Shown here in pieces: positions 11,095 to 21,968 of a DNA stretch of 64,000 nucleotides (the stretch's first letter is position 1; the number at the start of each line of letters is the position of its first letter). The notes beneath the pieces are model-generated. The model was given only the letters and a program-made list of their open reading frames with translations. It did no database searches and was not told where the DNA came from. Source of the DNA: Liopterus haemorrhoidalis (lineage: Eukaryota > Arthropoda > Insecta > Coleoptera > Dytiscidae); the NCBI GenBank assembly GCA_963971575.1, contig OZ020620.1:41826924-41890923 (forward strand). The letters are read 5' to 3'. Made by a program: the position numbers and the translations under genes.

Positions 11095-11950
11095 AAGTTG
11101 CCATAGTGGCAAAGAAGGGAAAGGACTTTTTCTTCATGAAATTCTGGCAGTTACTGAAGAAGATGAAGTAATTCCAGAGTCAATTACAGTATGCCCACCT
11201 GAAGAATATGGCATTGACACGGATCAAGGAGGAGATGTTGATCTAGGATTAGTTGAGCCTATGACCCTTCCTGCTGGGAGGTTTGGGCGGGAAGGGAACA
11301 TTGCGCCTAAATCGCATATCTCCATCAATGAAACTTGAAGATAAAAAATTCTGGAGTAAAAAATCTCTGCATGCGATGATTTACTGGCTGTTCGATGGAA
11401 GGATAATAGTGTTTTCACTGTTTTGACAAACTGTCATTCTATAAATCCAATGAAAACAGCATCACGATACTCTCGGGCAGAAAAGAAGCCCATATCTGTG
11501 CCAGTTCCAGGTCCGATTGCTAAATATAATACTAATATGGGCAGTGTAAACATATCGGATCAATTTGTATCTACTTATGGATGTAGTATAAGAACTAAAA
11601 AATGGTGGTGGCAATTCTTTTCTTGGACAGTTGGCATATCCTGCGTTCAAGGATGGTTATTATACTGCCGTTTAGGCAATGAAATACCACTTTTAGAGTT
11701 TAGACGGCAATGTGCTGTTTTTATTCTTAAATATTTTGGTACTCCAAAAGTACAACTTGGAAATAGGCCATCAATAGAGTTTTCTCCTGTGCTAAATAAA
11801 CTACGAAGAGACCGTACTGACCATATTGTTGAACGTGGGGAATCAAAATATCGTCGGTGTCGTGTATGTAATAAAAGAACAAGATATATTTGCCGAAAAT
11901 GTGATGCACCGCTACATCCAGTTGCTTGTTTTAAAACTTTTTATTCTTAA
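11085..11950 (+). pseudogene. piggyBac-type transposase relic
   Basis: The 3' two-thirds is one open frame to 11950. It has NTNMGSVNISDQ (the MGGVDxxD region of piggyBac transposases), KKWWWQFFSWT, and a C-terminal cysteine cluster (CRVCNKRTRYICRKC, HPVACF) matching the usual piggyBac zinc finger. Around 11400 the frame reads VRWKDNSVFTVLTNCHS, another conserved block. The first part (11085-11300) encodes acidic N-terminal sequence in a different frame, and the catalytic centre between them is deleted. Not functional. It abuts the truncated hAT-like MITE at 10639. Confidence 0.8.
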
Positions 11951-12033
11951 AAACATAAAATAAATGTAAAAGAAAATGTTAGTTTCATAGTAAAATAAAA
12001 TTTTGTATTTCTTAAAAACCTGTTTGTTTTTAA

Positions 12034-12957
12034 TTTTTAGGGTTTTGTAGGTATGATCAAAAAACCCTTATACCGTCATTTTGTCGCCTGTCTGTCTGTC
12101 TGTCTGTCTGTCCGGTAAAAATTGTAGCCAAACGGCTAAACCTAGAGAGTTGAAATTTGGCATGCTTATACAACTCTTTGACCCGCACATAGGAAAAATA
12201 CTAAAACATCTAAAAAACATACCCCCCTAAAATTATAAACAAATATGTGCTCATCGAAAACAAAAATATTTTTTTTAAATTCTGAGTAGGGTATCAAATG
12301 AAAGCCCTTAGTACGTGGATTAACGATCAAATTTTTATTTTTGCAAAATAAATTATTTTGATGCGATTTTTGCCAAAAATGTGCAAAAAAAATTTTGTCC
12401 CACACCCTGTAGCCCAGATGGTTTAAACTAAAAATCTAAAAAAATTCTAAGTAATGTATATTGGTGTGAACCGAAATAGTACAACAGGAATTTTTGATCA
12501 GATTATGTTTTTGGAAAATAACGCATTTTTTGTGGTTTTTGGTTCACAAAGTACAAAAGTTATACCAATGTAAGACACTCACATGCATGGCATGCGATGG
12601 CTACATGCGTTAGAGCACTCTTAAACTGGCTGGAAAACGAAGGGTTTCGAGTTCGAGTACACGGAGTGAATTTTATTTTTTCTGTTTTTTTTTTGCATTT
12701 TATTATGTTGAAATTATTTTGTCAAAATTCTAGTTATATTTTGACAAATGTTGTATTTAATTTTTATGAGCGTAAATTTAATAACCAGTCTTATTATATG
12801 ATTAACAGACGATAAATTATTTTAAAAATATCGTTCATTTTGCCGTGATTACTACAAAGTAAAATTTGTCCTACACACTCAGCATACCGCCTTCACTTAT
12901 TATATACCTGCGAAACCCTGAAATGTGTGAATATTCACACTTCACATCAATTTTTTT
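12034..12957 (+). mobile_element. HINE-like repeat, copy A (tRNA-like cassette type 1)
   Basis: Begins TTTTTAGGGTTTTGTAGGTA and then carries a (GTCT)n tract at about 12091-12112. A conserved arm follows with GCCAAACGGCTAAACC, GTTGAAATTTGGCATGC and AGGGTATCAAATGAAAGCCC. A tRNA-like block lies at 12588-12669. It ends ATACCTGCGAAACCCTGAAA, the perfect palindrome GTGTGAATATTCACAC (12925-12940), then TTCACATCAATTTTT. The two outer 20-mers are subterminal inverted repeats. Microsatellite plus 3' hairpin plus subterminal inverted repeats resembles Helentron-associated elements (HINEs); that assignment is inference. No coding capacity. Confidence 0.8.
12588..12669 (+). repeat. tRNA-like cassette, type 1 (copy A)
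   Basis: A degraded A box (GCGTTAGAGCACT region) and a B-box-like GAGTTCGAGTAC lie at tRNA-like spacing. Not a functional tRNA: no paired acceptor stem. The block occupies the same internal site as the different cassettes of copies C, E and F. Confidence 0.55.
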
Positions 12958-13395
12958 ACATCTATCTGCCCGTCGGCAACTATAGTTGCCAGCTAATATT
13001 TCGTAAGGGGTATATTTTTTGAAAATAAAATTGCCTTTACTAGTTGTATACTGATATTTTAGAATGATTTTGATATAAATATCTTGAAAATAACATCCAC
13101 AGAATTACGGGCTCTAATGGTTTAATTTAGGTGTTTGTTGTATTATTGGTAAATGGAATTTTGGTGTAGTTGTATTGCGGTGTGTTGTTTGCTGATGTGG
13201 TCGTAACAAGTGTCGTATTCAATTCGTATCTTTCATTAAGACAATGATATCTAGCTCGGGCTCGGCTCAACAGTGCCCAGCGGTGTTTGTTTTGGGTCTT
13301 GTTAACTTGTGACACGTACGCTAACATTCACTCCTCATTAGGCTGTTACTTTAATCACAATATCACACTGTCAACTCACAACAGTTAAATCGTAA
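12958..13395. other. intergenic stretch with a short palindrome
   Basis: Contains GGCAACTATAGTTGCC (12974-12989), an exact palindrome. A 66-codon minus frame (13127-13327) is GC-richer than average but has no family likeness I can name. Confidence 0.35.
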
Positions 13396-13811
13396 TATAT
13401 ATACACAGGAATATTCAGGAATCTATCTCGACTCCCAATTGACATGGAACACATATTTCCTACATCGTTAAAAAATGTGAACCACGGTTGAACATCTTGA
13501 GATCAATATCCCACTTCTTGTGGGATGCTGACGCTAGTACCTCTCTGTTGCTGTACAAAAGTCTTAATTTGTCTATAATAGATTATGGGTCTATATTTTT
13601 TGGCAATGCTGCTAAAACCGCGCTATCAGCTCTGAACAGTCTTCAGTATAAAGGAATCAGATGTTGTATCGGAGCATTACATTCATCTCCTACAAATGCA
13701 TTATTAGCTGAATCAAACGTAATGCCACTTGAACTACGCAGAAAAATTCTATCAGCAAGATTTATACTTCATCGTATGCAGATCAAAAGTCCTATACCTA
13801 TAGGTCAGTGT

Positions 13812-15078
13812 TAGAGATGGGTCGTTCATGAACGAACCGGCTCACTGATCCGGCTCAGTACCAGTAAGGTCAGTACCGATGTGACACGGTTCACCAAATT
13901 GAAATGAACCGGCTCACGGCTCACTGTATAGTTTCAAGTTTTAAGGATACGATTGGTCGGGCAATTGTGAGCAGTGATAGACCGGGAGCTCATGACATTT
14001 TTGGTCTCCGATTTCATACAGCATGCCTTTTGGAGGAGAGAATATTTACCTTGTGACAACAAAAAAGGGATGGTACTAAACCCCTGCACGCTTTCCGGTC
14101 ATAGGGAAAATTGCATTTCCACTTGCACAAAATTTTTGTGTTTTTCTCTGATTTAATATTGCTTGCCCTTTTGTCAAAAGAAAGTTATAACAAATTTAAA
14201 GTCTTTTAATTATAGGCATGCTGTATGAAAACGCGGAAAATCATATTTTCTTATTACAAGATCACATGACCGTTTGAGCCCTTTGGGACCCTCCGAATCG
14301 CATGCATATATTTAAAAGACTTTAAATTTGTTATAACTTTCTTTTGACAAAAGGGCAAGCAATATTAAATCAGAGAAAAGCACAAAAATTTTGTGTTTAG
14401 TGGAAATGCAATTTTCCCTATGACCGGAAACCGTGCAGGGGTTTAGTACCATCCCTTTTTTGTTGTCACAGGGTAAATATTCTCTCCTCCAAAAGGCATG
14501 CTGTATGAAATCGGAGACCAAAAACTGTCATGAGCTCCCGGTCTATGACCGGAGTGATCCGGATCTGGATCGATGTCATGTTGAACTTCGCGAGAACTCG
14601 GCTTGTAATGTATTATCATAAAGTGTATTTTGTCATCAATTTGTAGGGCAGTTTATTTGAAACTAATAGGCTTAGTCTGTATTTTCTTACAACCATACTA
14701 TATAAAAATATTAAAAATATTGCCCAAATCCCAGATGTCCGATTTATAATAAACATCGCAATTAACTTAACACATCTGGTTTAAAATACAGTAGCTACAT
14801 AAAGTGAATTGTTTGTTTCAAAAATGTTAGATAAGAGCCGGGGCTAAACGACGTTCTACCTACGACCGACCGACCTGTGTCTCGGGATCATGTTTACAGT
14901 TCATATATTGCAAGAACCGGCTCTAAGCGACGTTCTACCTACAAACTAACAACCGACCTGTGTCTCGGAAACATGTTTACTTAACCGGATCACTGAGCCG
15001 GATCAATTAACCGGCTCAACAAACTGAACGACCTCCACTGATCCGGTTCCGCAAACTGAGCCGAAATTCCCATCTCTA
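13812..15078. mobile_element. hAT-like non-autonomous element, copy 2
   Basis: The ends are TAGAGATGGG and CCCATCTCTA, flanked by 8-bp repeats GTCAGTGT (13804-13811) and GTCAGTAT (15079-15086). It interrupts the non-LTR retrotransposon at 13396-16300 and is itself interrupted by the foldback element at 13978-14545, giving a three-deep nest. The body is rich in degenerate GAACCGGCTCA/TGAGCCGG motifs near both ends. No transposase. Confidence 0.8.
13978..14545. mobile_element. 568-bp foldback transposon, copy 2
   Basis: Same length and tips as copy 1 (2335-2902), central spacer in the opposite orientation. It is flanked by TGA on both sides (13975-13977, 14546-14548). The related, uninterrupted MITE at 10639-11094 reads GAGCAGTGACCG at the corresponding place with a single TGA, which fixes the element ends and the 3-bp duplication. 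Open frames in the arms are artefacts of the inverted repeat. Confidence 0.9.
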
Positions 15079-16300
15079 GTCAGTATTGTACAGAGGTTCT
15101 AACGTCGAATTATTAGAGAAATAGAAACATGCCCTTAATAATAGAAAGCTCTTTAAGTCTATCGAACATCTCACCACTCCGTGCTGTTAACCATAATATT
15201 CAATGCATTTCTAACCCATTACATTTTTCACTACCAAATAATTATTTCATTGCTGATCATAATATGATCCAGATATCTTCCTCAAAATATGGGGAAAACG
15301 ACCTATCAGTTTTGGATAAGGTAAAATTAAAATGGCCAAATGCACATCATATATATACTGACGGATCAAAATCAACCAATGGCGTAGGTGTCGCCGTTTT
15401 AGATCCCCAGCACAATTTTAGCCTAAAATTAAAACTACCAGGTAATATGTTTATCTACAATGCGGAAATGGTGGCATTAAAGTTAAGTTTAGAATATTTA
15501 AAGAATCATTATCATAATGAATTAGTAATTTTCTTTGATTGTAAAAGCGCCGGCCAAAAATTGAGTTGCCGTGAATTTGAGAAAAAGAACTATTCACTAA
15601 TTTATGATGTTATTAAATGCCTTAACGATCAGAAGTAAAATTATAAAAATATGCTGAATTAAAGGCCACTCAGATTTTGAGTTCAACATCGAAGTCGATC
15701 TTCTAGCCAATATAGTTATTTTAAAGAAGCAGCTGTAAATGGCCCCCTGTTAAATATTCCTCTAAACAGTAATGAGATTATGTCAATCTTCAAATCTTCC
15801 ATATACAACCAATGGCAACAATACATAGATTCTTTACAGTTCAAAGGATCATACTATGGTCAAATTCAACCTCTTCTTCCTAGAAAGCGTTGGTTTTCTT
15901 CTCAACAAAGCAGATCTTTTATATTTTATCCGGCTTAGATTTAATCACACCTTATCTCCATATCATCTGCATAGAATTAATATAGTTTCGTCTCCTTTCT
16001 GTCCGTTTGATAATTTGTCTGTCAGCGATTCGAACCATTTATTGTTCGAATGCCCAATTCATTTTCGCAATCGTAACTTTAAATTAACGTAAAATTTAGT
16101 TTTCCAAAAAATATCCTTACCTACCAATATTCAGACGCTTCTTGCTACTAACTCTCTAGATATTTATGAAATTATTTATAACTATATTAAAGTAGAAAAT
16201 ATCAAATTATAAATGTAATTTTAAAAACCTGTAATGTATTTATTTATATCTGGCTAATAGTCAAAGCTGCTAAAGCCAACAAATAAAAGAAAGAAAAAAA

Positions 16301-16944
16301 ACGTTTCCGTGGTTTTAAATTGAATGAATGATTTTTGGGACTTCGTGAGCCGTTTCATATTGTCACATTATTTAAAACGGGCTTTGCAGCTAATTATTGT
16401 AATATTTATAATTAAACATCATTAAATAAATACATATTTTCCTACATATGTTTCCGTAAAGAAACATACAAATACTAACGAGATAATAATTATAAATACA
16501 TGTTCTGATATTCAGTATATCCAGTGATATTCGCAATCATTTTCAAGGTGTTCTGGTTTATAAACCGTATTAGGAACAGCATTTACAGGTTAGGTTATAA
16601 CAGTGAAACCAAAGCTACGGTACTCAAAGGAGAACACAAACAAAATCGATAGTTTCACTCGCTTCTCAACAAACATTAAGAAACTTCACAACGGGTAAAA
16701 AACGGAACACAAAAAGTCGATCTATGAAAAGACTTAATCGATAAAATAAACATTCTATTTGACAATAGATATTAACAAGCCATTTCTTGTTTGAAAGATG
16801 AAAGAGTTTTTTTATTGATATGTGGTTAGTGTTTTGAAATGTAAGATAGTGAAAAATAAATAAGCGGCCATAACAAAGCTAAGGTTATTATTATTGTCTT
16901 CGTGCTGTTTTTATATTTCATAAAATAACTTTTATTGCTTTTCA
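16301..16944. other. AT-rich intergenic stretch
   Basis: Nothing recognisable between the retrotransposon tail and the mariner relic. Confidence 0.45.
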
Positions 16945-16946
16945 AA

Positions 16947-17715
16947 TTATTCGCCTTTAAGATTTATACACTTTTGCATGCGTTCAAACCAATTCTCGAA
17001 ACATATTTTCCGCTCTGAAGTTGGTATCTCAAACACATGGTTTTCGAAGGCTTCAACAGTTCTTGTGATGAAAATCGCTGTCCACGCATTTTTTGTTGGA
17101 CATTGGGGAACAAAAAAATTCGTTAGGGGATAAATCAGGTGAATATGGGCAATGAGACATTAATTCGATGTTTTCTCCTTCAAATAATCAATTGCTTGAC
17201 TTGCTGTGTGGGAGCTTGCATTGTCATGATCAATGATGCGACGGTTTTGGTTGTTTTTCCTGATTTTGTCGATGACTTCTAGCAAACAAATTGTATACCA
17301 TTCATCATTAACTGCTCTCCGAACCTCTAAAAGAAATGGTTGCGACATGTCCAGTACAACCGAAGAAACAAGAGATCATTTTCTTGGAAGGGCATCTTGA
17401 ACAAACAACTTTTGTGGGTTTCGGTTCATCTTGGACGACCCGTGGATTTTTGCTTAGTTTCCGGTTCATATAAATCCAAGTTTCATCACCTGTAACGATG
17501 TTGTATACAGATTTTGCAGTGTCTAGGTTGAATTTTTTTAGCATTCCCTTACACCAATCAACACGAACCATTTTTTGAGTTTCGGTCAAATTATGCGGAA
17601 TCCATCGGGAACAGATCTTTGTCACAGCTAAATGTTCATGCAAAATCGAATGTATTGCAGTCTGCGATATGCCAAAAGATGCCTCTATCTCACGGTAAGT
17701 CACATGGATTAACCC
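16947..17715 (-). pseudogene. mariner transposase relic, N-terminus missing
   Basis: Read on the minus strand the relic begins at VTYREIEASFGISQTAIHSI. It continues with the first catalytic block (IVTGDETWIY), a damaged region, HDNASSHTA (second catalytic Asp), CPYSPDLSPNE in place of the usual third-Asp block, and ends ENWFERMQKCINLKGE followed by a stop at 16947-16949. Frameshifts separate these parts. It is joined head-to-head to the plus-strand mariner piece at 17716. Confidence 0.8.
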
Positions 17716-18180
17716 AACAATAGTGCATCGATGAACTTAATTCGACTTTTGGCGATGAAGCACCATCAAGTACTACTGTTTATCGATGGTTTGTCGATTT
17801 CAATGGTGGCCGTAGTTCGCTTAAGGATGAATTACGAGAAGGTCGGTCAAAATCGATTGTTGTTCAAAATCGGAAAACATTGATATTGTGCTTGATGAAA
17901 CTGATACTGCAAAATCGTCATGTGACTTATCGTGAGATTGAGGTATGCTTGGGCATTGGAACCAGCATACATTCACTTTTGCAAAAAGATTTGTTCGCGT
18001 TGAATCCCACATAATTTGGTAATCGCTCAATGGAGGTGCCTCAATTGGAGTGGAAAAAGTGCTTCGAAAATTGGTTCATCTTCATGGAGAATATTTTGAA
18101 AAACAATAAAGCCACTTTTGTTGATACATAATTGTTTTTGATCTCAGATCCAAAATTATAAAAGGTAACCCTCGTATTTT
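17716..18180 (+). pseudogene. mariner relic, internally deleted, head-to-head with its neighbour
   Basis: Encodes the N-terminal region (CIDELNSTFGDEAPSSTTVY, then WFVDFNGGRSSLKDELREGR) through HVTYREIE, then jumps to the C-terminal WKKCFENWF region. The catalytic part is missing. The 3' end GGTAACCCTCGTATTTT resembles the inverted-repeat end at 23575-23586. Its start lies only a few bases from the start of the minus-strand relic at 17715. Confidence 0.75.
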
Positions 18181-18274
18181 GCAAACTGGTTTCGATATTA
18201 CTAATTTACCGTTACTTTTAATTTATAATTATGAGGTTGTGAATGCTGCATTAGGCTTCCAAATGGATCTCCCG

Positions 18275-18337
18275 CACTTATTAGATACCTATGAAACCCT
18301 TAATAGTGTGAAAATTTACATCCCATATCAATTTTTG
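18275..18337 (+). repeat. solo terminus of the HINE-like family
   Basis: CACTTATTAGATACCTATGA, then a diverged GTGTGAAAATTTACA hairpin and CATATCAATTTTT. Only the right terminus is present. Confidence 0.5.
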
Positions 18338-19145
18338 TACAAATAATATTTTTAAAAGTTTTATAAATAAAATAAAACGCCGGTTGGTAGATACATACGC
18401 GCAGCATGTGTTTAAATCTTTTTGTAAAATATGAAAAGAGATCCTTTTATTATCCTTTTATTCTATAAAATCCTCGCTTCAAAACTCTGCATTATTCTCA
18501 TGCATTATAATTTAATAGACTTTCGTACAAAATATAAAATGTTTTATCTGGTATAATTGGATAAAATGAAAATGTTATTTTATCAACTGGCATGCAATAA
18601 TTGCAATTCGATATTGGCGTTAATAAATACTTGGCAATTCAGGTATATTATTGTGTTTTATGTATACGGAACTATTCAATGCAGATTTTAGCTATGCTAA
18701 TATTATATTATATTAATAATGCATTCAATACTGTTTATATTAGCTATACGTGTTTATAAATAAAATTATTTGAATGGATTTAACGCATTTTTCACAGCTA
18801 TCCATGTAATAATAATGGAATTTTATTTAACAAGCATATATGGGGGCTATATTTCACGAGGATGAAGTTTAACAACCGAGCCGTACGCGAAAAATTGTCA
18901 AAAAAATTAACCATTTATCAATATATTTCTTATTAATTTAATGAAGAATTAGATAAGCAAATGCAGAAAAATGTTGCATTTTTTTGTGACGAAATGTTTG
19001 CAAATTATTTGAATTAAACCTCATAAAATTAAATAAAAGCTCTTAGTACTCAAATATGAATAAAAATTATTATCCAAAAACTGTTGATTTTGATATGATT
19101 ATAGAAGAAATATTGTACTAGACATCCAGTATTCCGTTGACTTCT
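18338..19145. other. AT-rich intergenic stretch
   Basis: No gene or defined repeat recognised. Confidence 0.45.
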
Positions 19146-19146
19146 T

Positions 19147-19210
19147 ACACTTATTAAATACCTACAAAACCCCGAAATGTGTGAAATTTTACACTTCATA
19201 TAATTTTATT
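19147..19210 (+). repeat. solo terminus of the HINE-like family
   Basis: CACTTATTAAATACCTACAA, CCCCGAAATGTGTG and a degraded hairpin GTGTGAAATTTTACAC, ending TTCATATAATTTT. Confidence 0.5.
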
Positions 19211-19289
19211 AATAAAAATTAAGTTATAATCAAAATTAAATTTATAAATAAGACCAATCCTCTTCGTAAAAACCTGTATAAACTAAATT

Positions 19290-20910
19290 GGAGCTTACAG
19301 ATGTTTTTTAATAAAGAATTGAAGAAAATAAATATGAAAATTAACACACAAAAGACAAAAACAATGGTAATAGGCAGGACAAAAATGCAACACAAAATAA
19401 AAATAGATGACTAAATAATAGAAGAGGTACGAAAATTCAAATACCTAGGCACAGTTTTCACACAAGATGGAAAAATGGATGATGAGGTTAATGTTCCGTA
19501 TAAGTCCACCGCGTCAAATTAGAACTAGGCTGTATGTTTAGAATAGAATATATGTAAGAGTGGGGAACCAATAGTAATAATTCTTGCATATGTGCTCGGT
19601 GTAATCAGACACAACTTTTGTGCAATTTAGAATCAAGGGTGGACGGTGTCTACACAGGTGTTATTTACATAGTTAGTTCCTGAAACTTGGAAAATGGCTG
19701 ATAATTATTTCAATTTTTGAAGTAATATGGAGAGTAAGGATATGAAAGAGGTGTTAAGGTGGTGTATGAGGGTTTGATTGTGTCTGATTGTAAATGTCCC
19801 AAAAAGTTCCCAGACCCCTGATTTATATAATTGCAATGTGATCTAAATGCTATCCATTTTTTCCCAAATTTAAACCCAAATTGTGATAGCTAAATTTTAT
19901 CGCGCACAACTTCAAAGAGTTATAAAAAGGATGGATAATTTTATATAAAAAGGTATTCTGTGGCGATTTTCACTGCTCTGGATTTGCCTACTAGTTTTAT
20001 CATTGTTGGTTTGCATATAGTGAAGATATATAAATGCTTTATACATTTTTAATACATTTACATAATTTGGTATGTATGAATGCGATGAAAAACGGAATGT
20101 CCTATTTTAGACATAAAATTGGTAGGTCGGAATATATTGATAATTTGAGGATTCTCTATTTTAATAAAGTTAGTGTTTTTCAACATATGTATACTATAAA
20201 TCTCATTCAAACTATTTAAATATGACTTTAAGGGTATAAATACTGAAATTTCGTTATTCAAGTTTTTCTTTAAAAACCTTAATACGAGTTAAATGTTAAC
20301 AAACACTTATTAAATAATTGCTTGGATTTCAAAACGTATAACTATCAAGTACTTATTTAGATTTTAGAATCGTAAATGTTATGTTTTGAAAGAAAGGGGC
20401 GGCGCTTCGTCAAGACCAAATCTCATTCCAACTAGCATACACGTTCTGTCTGACGAGTTATGCCTGGTGGACTTATACGGAACATTAACCAAAAGAAATA
20501 CCAAAGAAATATAAGAAGCACCGTAATGAGATTTTTAAGGAAAATTGAAGGTAAAACAAAATTGGTCTGAATAAGAAATGAAATATTTACAGAAAAGTAG
20601 GACACAAAACCTGTGGAGACTATAATACAAGAAGGACAGCTAAAATGGCTGGGACATACATAGACAGAGTGAAAACAAAATAGTAAAAAAAGTTTTTGAA
20701 GCAAGAACAGTGAAGAAAGTTAGATCAGGAAGACCGAGAAAAACCTGGCACTAAGAAACTAAAGAATCTGCAAAGAGAAGAGTAAGGAGATAAGAGTAAG
20801 AGTAAGAAGAGTGGGAGGAGATAAGAAAATATACAAAAGACAGAACACGATGGAAAGAAGTATGGAGAACAACACCAGAAAATAAGTAACTCGACTATAG
20901 CCTTACACCG
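19290..20910 (+). pseudogene. non-LTR reverse transcriptase relic, split by a TTAA-flanked element
   Basis: The first part encodes INTQKTKTMVIGRTKM and VRKFKYLGTVFTQDGKMDD, the thumb-side signature of insect endonuclease/reverse-transcriptase proteins. After the insertion at 19492-20484 the same frame continues (VNQKKYQRNIRST, MRFLRKIEGKTK, then QEGQLKWLGHT and GRPRKTW-like remains to about 20760). The two halves join in frame across a single TTAA. Downstream stops show it is dead. Confidence 0.75.
19492..20484. mobile_element. 993-bp TTAA-flanked non-autonomous transposon
   Basis: Flanked by TTAA at 19488-19491 and 20485-20488, with inverted ends TGTTCCGTATAAGTCCACC. Leaving it out restores the reading frame of the interrupted retrotransposon, so ends and duplication are well fixed. 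TTAA targets are used by piggyBac and Kolobok; the tips do not start with the piggyBac-like CCC, so the superfamily is open. No transposase frame is seen. Confidence 0.75.
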
Positions 20911-21799
20911 CAAGGTAGAAAGGCTCAGAATTAAGTAAGATGTTTTTTGTTTTTCGGCCTCATATTTGGTTTCTACACATTTCAGATGATTATAAGAAGA
21001 TATCCGCCAAAAAAATCCATTTCTGTCTCTCCGGGATTTACGCAAAAGCGGCTATTCAATATTTTTTACGAGGGGGCAAAAGGGTTAAAGAAGACTGTAC
21101 TAGACAGTTCTAAAACCACCGGTAAGTAATGTGATGCTCGACTAAATATGAATTTAAACGTCAAAGTAAAATTTACTCCTTGAGCATTTTTAGACGCATG
21201 CTTATATTATAACTAAATAAAATATGAAATTCGTTTAAGATACGCCTTGGAGAAACGGATACGGACCCGGATATTTATTTTTTACGGATTATCCGCGGAT
21301 AAGAATACGGAGGTTCGGCACATTACTAGTATTTAGTACAATAATTTAACCACCATTTTTTTTAAAAACGTAACAATCATTTTTGGATGTACGAAGTATT
21401 AAAAACTGAATAAAATCAGTAAATATAAATTTGGAATAGTGTTGAATATAGTAGTATGCAATATTTGTATTTGAATATCACCTCCAGGGATATCATAGAC
21501 GGAATTCTAACATTGTATGCGGTGAGCCGGATACTATTTGCGTCCTAGTGCAATAAGACACAGATGTCAATGTTTGAGGGGTCTATATGGTGGCAGGACG
21601 ACAGAGAAAGCCGTACGTACAAGTAGCCGAGATGTAAGCGATAGCAACTGTCGATACTCGCGACAAACAAACATGTGAAAGGATATATGGGGATATTGGG
21701 TATCTCTACCTTATACAAAGGATTCAGTTACTCTCAATCAGTTTTAGGTTCCAATATTTCTGATTATTTTTCATGACACTTTTAATACTCATCACAAGA
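20911..21799. other. repeat-like region, unclassified
   Basis: TTTCAGATGATTATAAGAAG near 20984, followed by ATATCCGCC, recurs in similar form near 59126, so this part belongs to a dispersed repeat. The rest (21130-21799) holds no recognisable gene. Confidence 0.35.
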
Positions 21800-21966
21800 G
21801 GTAAGACAATTTGCAAAATAGCCCAAGATTACCTCAATCTCACGATAAATCACATAAATATGTGATTGATGTATAGTGATGATCTTGCAGTATCAGTTCA
21901 TGTACAGCAAGGGTGTAAAACTGGCGGCCCAATACTTGCATTTTAGCGGCCCGTAACGACTTCTTA
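21800..21966 (-). repeat. small mariner fragment and hAT-like end
   Basis: 21825-21865 reads on the minus strand as VIYREIEVILG, a mariner block. GTGTAAAACTGGCGGCCC (about 21912) looks like a hAT-type terminus. Both are fragments next to the rosa-like insertion. Confidence 0.4.
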
Positions 21967-21968
21967 TA

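Larger units (their letters stand above)
13396..16300 (+). mobile_element. non-LTR retrotransposon relic with RNase H, split by a hAT
   Basis: The segment 13400-13811 encodes the end of a reverse transcriptase (GIYLDSQLTW-like, then RLNILRSISHFLWDADAST). After the hAT at 13812-15078 the frame resumes: 15129-15638 encodes an RNase H domain (HIYTDGSKSTNGVGVAV with the first catalytic Asp, YNAEMVALKLSLEYL with the Glu, FFDCKSAG with the next Asp). The segment 15856-16092 holds a C-terminal zinc-knuckle-like block (CPFDNLSVSDSNHLLFECP). The 3' tail reads TGGCTAATAGTCAAAGCTGC then AATAAA and poly-A. An RNase H after RT points to the I/R1/LOA side of non-LTR elements. Several stops and frameshifts. 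Confidence 0.8.

Noticed and set aside
12166..12405. A 79-codon minus frame (and its 62-79-codon counterparts near 44097 and 60142)
   Set aside because: It is the conserved arm of the HINE-like repeat; it recurs with the repeat and is broken in other copies, with no protein likeness.
13974..14621. Open frames of 60-69 codons on both strands beginning or running through SDFIQHAFWRREYLP
   Set aside because: They lie in the arms of the foldback element and repeat with it; inverted repeats create mirrored frames. No protein family fits.
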